Notes under the pieces: generated by a model
The model's input: the letters and a program-made list of their open reading frames with translations, nothing else
Databases searched by the model: none
Told to the model about the DNA's origin: nothing
Assembly (NCBI GenBank): GCA_040216635.1
Contig: JAVJOU010000023.1
Location: 62,001 to 126,000 of the forward strand
Source: UBA1479 sp040216635
Lineage (GTDB): Bacteria; Pseudomonadota; Alphaproteobacteria; Rhodospirillales; Casp-alpha2
DNA length: 64,000 nucleotides
Direction of reading: 5' to 3'
Position numbers and translations under genes: made by a program
Shown here: positions 58,787-64,000 of the stretch, in pieces
Position numbering within the stretch: position 1 is the stretch's first letter
How the letters are laid out: every line of letters starts with the position of its first letter

Positions 58787-61700
58787 TCAGGCCGGTGGCG
58801 CGCCACGGCGCAAGAGACCGCGCAGACGATCCGCCATCCAGCGGCATACGACGTAGAACGTGGGCGTGAAGATCAATCCGAAGAACGTGACACCGACCAT
58901 GCCGGAAAACACGGTGGTCCCCAGTGCCTGGCGCATTTCCGCCCCCGCCCCATCGGCGATCATCAAGGGAACCACACCCAGGATGAAGGCGAAGGAAGTC
59001 ATCAGGATCGGGCGCAGGCGGGTATGTGCCGCCGCAATTGCGGCTTCGGCGGCGGTCATGCCTTCTTCCTCACCCTGTTTGGCGAATTCCACGATCAGGA
59101 TCGCGTTCTTGGCGGCCAATGCGATTAACACGACGAAGCCGACCTGGGCCAGGATGTTGGAATCCATTCCCCGCAGATTAAGCCCCACGATCGACGCCAG
59201 CAGGCACATGGGCACGATCAGGATCACCGCAAGCGGCAGGGCCCAGCTTTCATAAAGGGCCGCCAGCAGCAGGAACACGAACACGACGGCAAGGACAAAG
59301 GCGAACATCGCCGTGTCGCCGGCGAGTTGTTGCTGCAGGGCGATTTCCGTCCATTCGAAGCTGAAACCGTCGGGCAGGACCTTTTCCGCCAAAGCTTCGA
59401 CCTTGGCCAGGCTTTCACTGGTGGAAATGCTGGGCAGTTTGGCGCCCTGGACCTCGGCGGCGGGATACAGGTTATATCGCGGTACGCGGTGGGGCCCCGT
59501 GATGTCGCGGAAGGTTGCGACGGAACCGATCGGCACCATGGCGCCATTGGTTGAACGGGTGCGCAGTTTGGCCACGTCGCCCGGCTCGTCCCGGAATTCG
59601 CCGTCGGCTTGCGCCGTCACGCGGAAGGTCCGGCCCAGGAAGTTGAAATCGTTGACATAGGCCGATCCGATATAAACTTCGAGTGCTTCGAGCACGCGTT
59701 CCACGGGTACGTCCAGCATTTCGGCCTTTACCCGGTCGACGTCGGCGTAGATTTTCGGCGTGGCCGAATTGAACAGCGAGAACACCCGGGTCAGGCCCGG
59801 TTCCTGATTGGCCGCTTGAACCAGCGACTGTGCCGCCCCTTGCAGGGCGTCGATCCCGCGCCCGCGGCGGTCCTGCACATAGCCTTTCCAGCCGCCGCCG
59901 CGGCCGATGCCGCGCACGGGCGGCGGGGCGACCAGGAAGATGGCGGCGTCCTGGATCTGGAACAGTTGTCCCTGCAGCTCACCCAGGACCTTGTTGACGG
60001 TGGCCCCGCGTTTGTCGCGTTCGGCGATCGGCTTCATGGGCACGAAGATCGCACCGCCGTTGGGGGCATTGGTGAAGGTCGCGGCATCGAACCCGGCGAA
60101 GCCCACGGCGTGTTCCACATCCGGGTGCTCCAGGATGATATCGATGGCGCGGCGCACGACTTCGTCCGTGCGTGCCAGGGACGATCCCGCCGGCAATTGC
60201 ACGACCGTGATCAGGTAGCCCTGATCCTGTTCGGGAATGAAGCCCGTGGGCGTGGTTTTGAATTCATAGACCGTCAGGCCCAACAGGCCCGCATAGGCGG
60301 CCAGCACGATGGCGGCCTTGCGCACGAACCGCTTGGTGGCTTCGGCGTAGGCGATGTTCAGCCGTTCGAACAGCCAGTTGAACCCCTGGGAGAACTTGTC
60401 GATGGGCATCATCAAAACACGCATCACGCCCGTGCGTTCCGCTCCGCCGTGGTTGGCTTTCAGCAACAGCGCGCAAAGCGCCGGCGACAAGGTCAGTGAC
60501 ACGATCATGGAAATGATCGTCGCCGTCGCGACGGTGATCGCGAACTGGCGGTAGAACTGGCCGGAGATGCCGGTAATGAACCCGGTCGGCAGGAACACGG
60601 CGACCAGGACCAGCGACATGGCGATGATGGCGCCGCCGACTTCGTCCATGGTCTTGTGGGCCGCTTCGCGCGCCGTCAGTCCCTTGGCCAGATATCGTTC
60701 CACGTTTTCGACAACGACGATGGCGTCGTCAACCACGACCCCGATGGCAAGGACCAGGCCGAACAGGGTCAGGTTGTTGACCGAATAGCCCAGCATGCCC
60801 ATCACCAGGAAGGTGCCGATCAGGGACACCGGGATGGCGACGATCGGCACGATGGCGGCGCGGAAATTCTGCAGGAAGATCAGGATCACCAGGATCACCA
60901 GAATGACCGCTTCGGCGATGGTGGTGTAGACGGCTTCGACCGAACGCGCGATGAATTCGGTCGGGTTGTAGACGATGGTGTGCTTCAGGCCGGCGGGGAA
61001 ATCCTGGGCCAACTCATCCATGGTGTCGATGAGTTCCTGGGCGGTTTCCAGGGCGTTGGAACCCGGGCGCTGCATGATCACGATGGGCAGGGCCGTTGAC
61101 CGGTCAAGATAGGCGGTCGTCTGATAATCCTGGGCCCCCAGTTCGACCCGCGCGATGTCGCGTACCCGCACGACACCGGTGCCGTCACCCCGTTTGACCA
61201 CGATATCGCCGAACGCTTCGGGGGCGATCAGGCGACCCTGGGTTTCCACGTTCAGTTCGAATGCTGACGGGTCGGGGACGGGCAGACGGTTGATGATGCC
61301 CGAGGCGACCTGAACGTTGTTCTGGCGCAGGGCTGCGACAACCTCGCCCGCGGTCAGGCCGAAATTGGCGATGCGGTCCGGGTCAAGCCAGACACGCATG
61401 GAATAGGCGCGTTCGGCGAATACGCGGGCTTCGCCCACGCCTTCGATACGGGCCAAGCGGTCGAGGATTTGCGTGCGGGCATAGTTGGAAATGTACAACT
61501 GATCGCGCGTGCCGTCCGGTGACAGCAGGTGGATCACCATCATCAGGTCGGGCGAGCTTTTCTTCACGGTCACGCCCAAACGGCGGACTTCTTCGGGAAG
61601 GCGTGCTTCGGCGATGGCGACCCGATTTTGAACCTGAACCTGGGCATCATCCAGATTGGTGCCCAGCTTGAAGGTCACCTGCAGGTTCAACACGCCGTCG

Positions 61701-61957
61701 CCGGTTGCTTCCGATTTGGCGTAGAGCATCCCTTCGACGCCGTTGATTTCCTGTTCCAGCGGCGTCGCCACAGTGGCGGCGACGGTTTCCGCTGACGCAC
61801 CGGGATAGGTTGCCGAAATCTGGATGGTCGGCGGCGCGATTTCAGGATACTGGGCGACCGGAAGGCTCAGGTAGGCGATGAACCCCAGCAGGGTGATGAG
61901 AATCGAAATGACCGATGCGAAGATCGGATGATCGACGAAGAAATGTGTAAAGCGCAT
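58787..61957 (-). CDS. RND-family multidrug efflux permease (HAE1/AcrB type)
   Basis: Protein of 1056 residues with twelve membrane segments and two large periplasmic loops. N-terminus FFVDHPIFASVISILITLLGFIAYLSLPVAQYPEIAPPTIQISATYPGASAETV, proton-relay region IGVVVDDAIVVVENVERYL in segment 4, and NAILIVEFAKQGEEEGMTAAEAAIAAAHTRLRPILMTS. Trimeric inner-membrane pump for drugs or lipids, driven by protons. The adaptor gene is 6 bases upstream. No outer-membrane channel gene in the window. Confidence 0.96.
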   Translation of the reverse strand: MRFTHFFVDHPIFASVISILITLLGFIAYLSLPVAQYPEIAPPTIQISATYPGASAETVAATVATPLEQEINGVEGMLYAKSEATGDGVLNLQVTFKLGTNLDDAQVQVQNRVAIAEARLPEEVRRLGVTVKKSSPDLMMVIHLLSPDGTRDQLYISNYARTQILDRLARIEGVGEARVFAERAYSMRVWLDPDRIANFGLTAGEVVAALRQNNVQVASGIINRLPVPDPSAFELNVETQGRLIAPEAFGDIVVKRGDGTGVVRVRDIARVELGAQDYQTTAYLDRSTALPIVIMQRPGSNALETAQELIDTMDELAQDFPAGLKHTIVYNPTEFIARSVEAVYTTIAEAVILVILVILIFLQNFRAAIVPIVAIPVSLIGTFLVMGMLGYSVNNLTLFGLVLAIGVVVDDAIVVVENVERYLAKGLTAREAAHKTMDEVGGAIIAMSLVLVAVFLPTGFITGISGQFYRQFAITVATATIISMIVSLTLSPALCALLLKANHGGAERTGVMRVLMMPIDKFSQGFNWLFERLNIAYAEATKRFVRKAAIVLAAYAGLLGLTVYEFKTTPTGFIPEQDQGYLITVVQLPAGSSLARTDEVVRRAIDIILEHPDVEHAVGFAGFDAATFTNAPNGGAIFVPMKPIAERDKRGATVNKVLGELQGQLFQIQDAAIFLVAPPPVRGIGRGGGWKGYVQDRRGRGIDALQGAAQSLVQAANQEPGLTRVFSLFNSATPKIYADVDRVKAEMLDVPVERVLEALEVYIGSAYVNDFNFLGRTFRVTAQADGEFRDEPGDVAKLRTRSTNGAMVPIGSVATFRDITGPHRVPRYNLYPAAEVQGAKLPSISTSESLAKVEALAEKVLPDGFSFEWTEIALQQQLAGDTAMFAFVLAVVFVFLLLAALYESWALPLAVILIVPMCLLASIVGLNLRGMDSNILAQVGFVVLIALAAKNAILIVEFAKQGEEEGMTAAEAAIAAAHTRLRPILMTSFAFILGVVPLMIADGAGAEMRQALGTTVFSGMVGVTFFGLIFTPTFYVVCRWMADRLRGLLRRGAPPA

Positions 61958-61963
61958 GAGACG

Positions 61964-63145
61964 TCAGGACCCCGACCGAACCAGAATTGTGCCGTCTTCC
62001 TGGATGTCCGCTTCCTTGGCCAGGACTTTGCCGCCGGGACGGGCCCGTTGGATGCCTTTCACGACGACATTGTCGCTTGGGCCGATACCGCCATGCACGA
62101 TGCGAAGGCCGTTATGCAGGGGGCCCAGGTCGACCGGAACACCTTTGACGGTGCCGTCACCGTCGACGGTCATGACCAGTTTCTGGCTTTGATCCGACAC
62201 CACGGCGGCGTCGGGTATAAGGATCGCTTCATATTCGTCGGAGCCGATCAGACGCAGTCGGCCGAACACGCCGGGCACCAGAAACCCGTCCGGGTTGGGG
62301 AACTGGGCTTGGGCACGAATGGTGCCTGAATTGGGCGACAGTTCGTTATCGACGAAGTTCATGCGGCCTTCGCGCTTGAATTCCTTTTCGTCCATCAGGC
62401 GCACAAAAACCGGGTTGGACGTTTCGCGTGACGATTCCCGCTGTCCGGTGGCATGCAGGCGCGAATATTTAAGGAATTCCGATTCGGATGCGGAAAATGT
62501 GAACAGGATCGGGTCGATGGAAACCAGGGTCGTCAGCAGGGTCGACTGGGCGGATCCGCCTTCGACCAGATTGCCCACATCGACACGGGCATCGGAAATA
62601 CGCCCTGAAATCGGTGCCTTGACCTGAGTGAATTCCAGATTCAGGCGGGCGATGCGAACCTGGGCCTGGGTCGACAGAACCGTGGTGCGTGCGGTTTCCA
62701 ATTCGGCCCGGCGCTGATCAAAGGTCTCGCGGGAAATATTGTTGCGTTTCAACAGGCTGTCGGCGCGTTTGAATTCCCGTTCCGCCAAATCGAGGCGGGT
62801 TTTGGCGGCTTCCAGCGACGCCCGGGAGACATCAAGCTGTGCCTCGAACGGGCGCGGGTCGATGACGAACAACAGATCTCCCTGAGCCACCAGGTCGCCG
62901 TCCTTGAAATGCACGGATTCGAGGAAACCGGAAACACGGGCACGAATTTCGACCCGGTTGGTGGCTTCGAACCGGCCCGTGTATTCGTCCCATTCGACGA
63001 TTTTTTTCACCAATGGCTTGGCCACGGTCACGGGCATGGGGCCTTGCTGTGCGGCGGCGGGATGGGCGGCTGCGGCAAAAACAAGGGCCGTTGCGGCAAG
63101 GACTTGGATAGACAAACGGGGGAGCGTGCGGAGAAAGGTCATCAT
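61964..63145 (-). CDS. RND efflux periplasmic adaptor (membrane fusion protein)
   Basis: Protein of 393 residues with a signal region MMTFLRTLPRLSIQVLAATALVFAAAAHPAAA (no lipobox cysteine). Barrel-sandwich, alpha hairpin and beta-barrel domains: VEIRARVSGFLESVHFKDGDLVAQGDLLFVIDPRPFEAQL, hairpin about 95-160, FTQVKAPISGRISDARVDVGNLV. Joins the permease to a TolC-like channel. First gene of the operon. Confidence 0.95.
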   Translation of the reverse strand: MMTFLRTLPRLSIQVLAATALVFAAAAHPAAAQQGPMPVTVAKPLVKKIVEWDEYTGRFEATNRVEIRARVSGFLESVHFKDGDLVAQGDLLFVIDPRPFEAQLDVSRASLEAAKTRLDLAEREFKRADSLLKRNNISRETFDQRRAELETARTTVLSTQAQVRIARLNLEFTQVKAPISGRISDARVDVGNLVEGGSAQSTLLTTLVSIDPILFTFSASESEFLKYSRLHATGQRESSRETSNPVFVRLMDEKEFKREGRMNFVDNELSPNSGTIRAQAQFPNPDGFLVPGVFGRLRLIGSDEYEAILIPDAAVVSDQSQKLVMTVDGDGTVKGVPVDLGPLHNGLRIVHGGIGPSDNVVVKGIQRARPGGKVLAKEADIQEDGTILVRSGS

Positions 63146-63216
63146 GAGAAGGGCTCTCTGATTTTTAACAGAATAACGGTTCCGGTTAGGCGTAAAAAAA
63201 ACCGGGCCGGCGCCCG

Positions 63217-63238
63217 TGTTGAATATGAGCGCTCAACA
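63217..63238. promoter_or_regulatory. Inverted repeat upstream of the RND operon
   Basis: TGTTGA (63217-63222) and TCAACA (63233-63238) flank a segment containing the palindrome GAGCGCTC (63227-63234). It lies 70 bases upstream of the adaptor start in the 169-base gap and is a candidate repressor operator. No TetR or MarR gene is nearby. Confidence 0.4.
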
Positions 63239-63314
63239 TCGTCCCGGCGTGGCGAAATTTCAAGCCATAATTTTGCATTGCAGCATATATACGGCGAAGG
63301 GCAGTGCTTTTACC

Positions 63315-63998
63315 TCAGTAATTTCGTTCCTCGGCACGGAGTTTCTCGGCCCATCGCACGGCGCGGTCTTCGTCGACCGCCTGTCCGTAAAGGCCATTCA
63401 GGTAGATATCGACCAACAGGGCCATGGCCCCAAGGTGGCCCGTTTCCGCCGCCCGTTCCGTCCAGGCCACGGCGGTGGCCAGATCTTTCCTTACCCCGAA
63501 CCCGTCACGATAGTATTCGCGCAGATCGAACATGGCGATGGGGTCGCCCATGTCGGCGGCGCGCAAGGTCATTTGCGCGGCCAGGCCTGGGTTATTCAGA
63601 TAGGAATACATGATCGCGAGAACGCGGTAGTCGGCGGGGCGGGGGGTGCGCAGATCAAGGACCCGTTCCATTTCACGGGCGGCGCGTTCGTACTGACGGA
63701 TGAAGCCCAGCGTCCCGGCTAAATCTTCGTGGGCCTGCGGGTCATTCGGGCGCAGGGAGGTGACCCGTTCATAAGTGTCAACGGCGCCGTCAAAATCGGC
63801 GGCCTCGATCTGGGCGCGGGCGAGATTGCGCAGAATGCCGATATCGTCCGGTTGTTGGGCAAGTGCCTTGTGGCACATATCGACCTTGCCGGCCGGTGCG
63901 GCGGCGGCACAGCGTTCTGTGGGCGTCATGGCAAGGGTGGGAAATGCGCTGCCCAGGGTCAGAGCGGCGGCAAGGAGAAAGATTTTGTCGGCGTTCAC
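63315..63998 (-). CDS. TPR/Sel1-repeat periplasmic protein
   Basis: Protein of 227 residues from GTG 63998 at the window edge; an earlier start beyond the window cannot be excluded. Signal peptide NADKIFLLAAALTLGSAFPTLA. TPR-type helices about 40-130 (ILRNLARAQIEAADFDGAVDTYERVTSLRPNDPQAHEDLAGTLG), then Sel1-like repeats (AADMGDPIAMFDLREYYRDGFGVRKDLATAVAWTERAAETGHLGAMALLVDIYLNG). Likely a protein-interaction scaffold in the periplasm. Confidence 0.85.
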   Translation of the reverse strand: MNADKIFLLAAALTLGSAFPTLAMTPTERCAAAAPAGKVDMCHKALAQQPDDIGILRNLARAQIEAADFDGAVDTYERVTSLRPNDPQAHEDLAGTLGFIRQYERAAREMERVLDLRTPRPADYRVLAIMYSYLNNPGLAAQMTLRAADMGDPIAMFDLREYYRDGFGVRKDLATAVAWTERAAETGHLGAMALLVDIYLNGLYGQAVDEDRAVRWAEKLRAEERNY

Positions 63999-64000
63999 CC

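Noticed and set aside
1..64000. CRISPR arrays, insertion sequences, rRNA operon, prophage
   Set aside because: No regularly spaced repeats, transposase or integrase motifs, rRNA sequences or phage structural genes were seen on either strand.

Overview
The window is ordinary, gene-dense chromosome from a GC-rich alphaproteobacterium, most likely Rhodospirillales or a close relative. This is inferred from gene content and order: an NDUFA12 homologue followed by MlaD, DUF2155, aat, accC, accB and aroQ; an aminotransferase-hom-glpX-recJ run; a DUF1134/EipA envelope protein; glnB-glnA with a sigma-54-type promoter; several PAS_5 (PF07310) proteins; and class I PHA synthase. I found no integrase, transposase, CRISPR array, prophage or plasmid gene. 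The sequence is a single contiguous block of about 65 protein genes and 2 tRNA genes.

Layout. 0-9 kb: respiratory-complex accessory protein, two MCE/MlaD proteins, DUF2155, a PAS-PAS histidine kinase, then on the minus strand aat, accC-accB (acetyl-CoA carboxylase) and aroQ, divergent from a fused thiS-thiG gene, followed by a DUF3095 cyclase-like protein. 9-18 kb: DEAD-box helicase, alpha/beta hydrolase, isochorismatase-like hydrolase, gamma carbonic anhydrase, MeaB GTPase, a flavin-binding PNPOx-like protein divergent from a MocR regulator, and PHA synthase. 18-29 kb: OmpA-like lipoprotein, aminotransferase-hom-glpX-recJ, tRNA-Glu, a PAS_5 protein, class I fructose bisphosphatase, a His-rich protein, a DHH phosphoesterase and a VOC protein. 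29-40 kb: metY-CoA-binding-enoyl-CoA hydratase operon, thioesterase, rplM-rpsI with a strong terminator, thioredoxin-like protein, MetX-like hydrolase, argC-methyltransferase, parE and a thioesterase. 40-52 kb: a 26-residue membrane protein, a soluble GAF chemoreceptor, EipA, two cation/proton antiporters, aldo/keto reductase, glnB-glnA, an aspartate-type aminotransferase and tRNA-His. 52-64 kb: two tandem FAH-type hydratases, a membrane histidine kinase, a 3-hydroxyisobutyrate-dehydrogenase-type protein, three tandem PAS_5 proteins, an RND efflux pair and a TPR/Sel1 protein.

Most of the window is core metabolism and envelope maintenance. The points that stand out are: (1) the tandem hydratase duplication at 52-53.9 kb, whose two 5' leaders share 61 identical bases while the coding parts have diverged widely, and whose repeat unit starts inside the 3' end of tRNA-His; (2) a GlpX-type bisphosphatase that has lost several acidic active-site positions and lies 2.7 kb from an intact class I enzyme; (3) three adjacent PAS_5 proteins, two with a CxxC in the PAS core; (4) a ThiS-ThiG fusion that buries the ThiS C-terminal Gly-Gly; and (5) an unlisted 26-codon membrane-protein gene with a good ribosome binding site. 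Gene starts were moved from the longest open frame wherever family length or a Shine-Dalgarno match argued for it. All calls are by eye; no database search was run.
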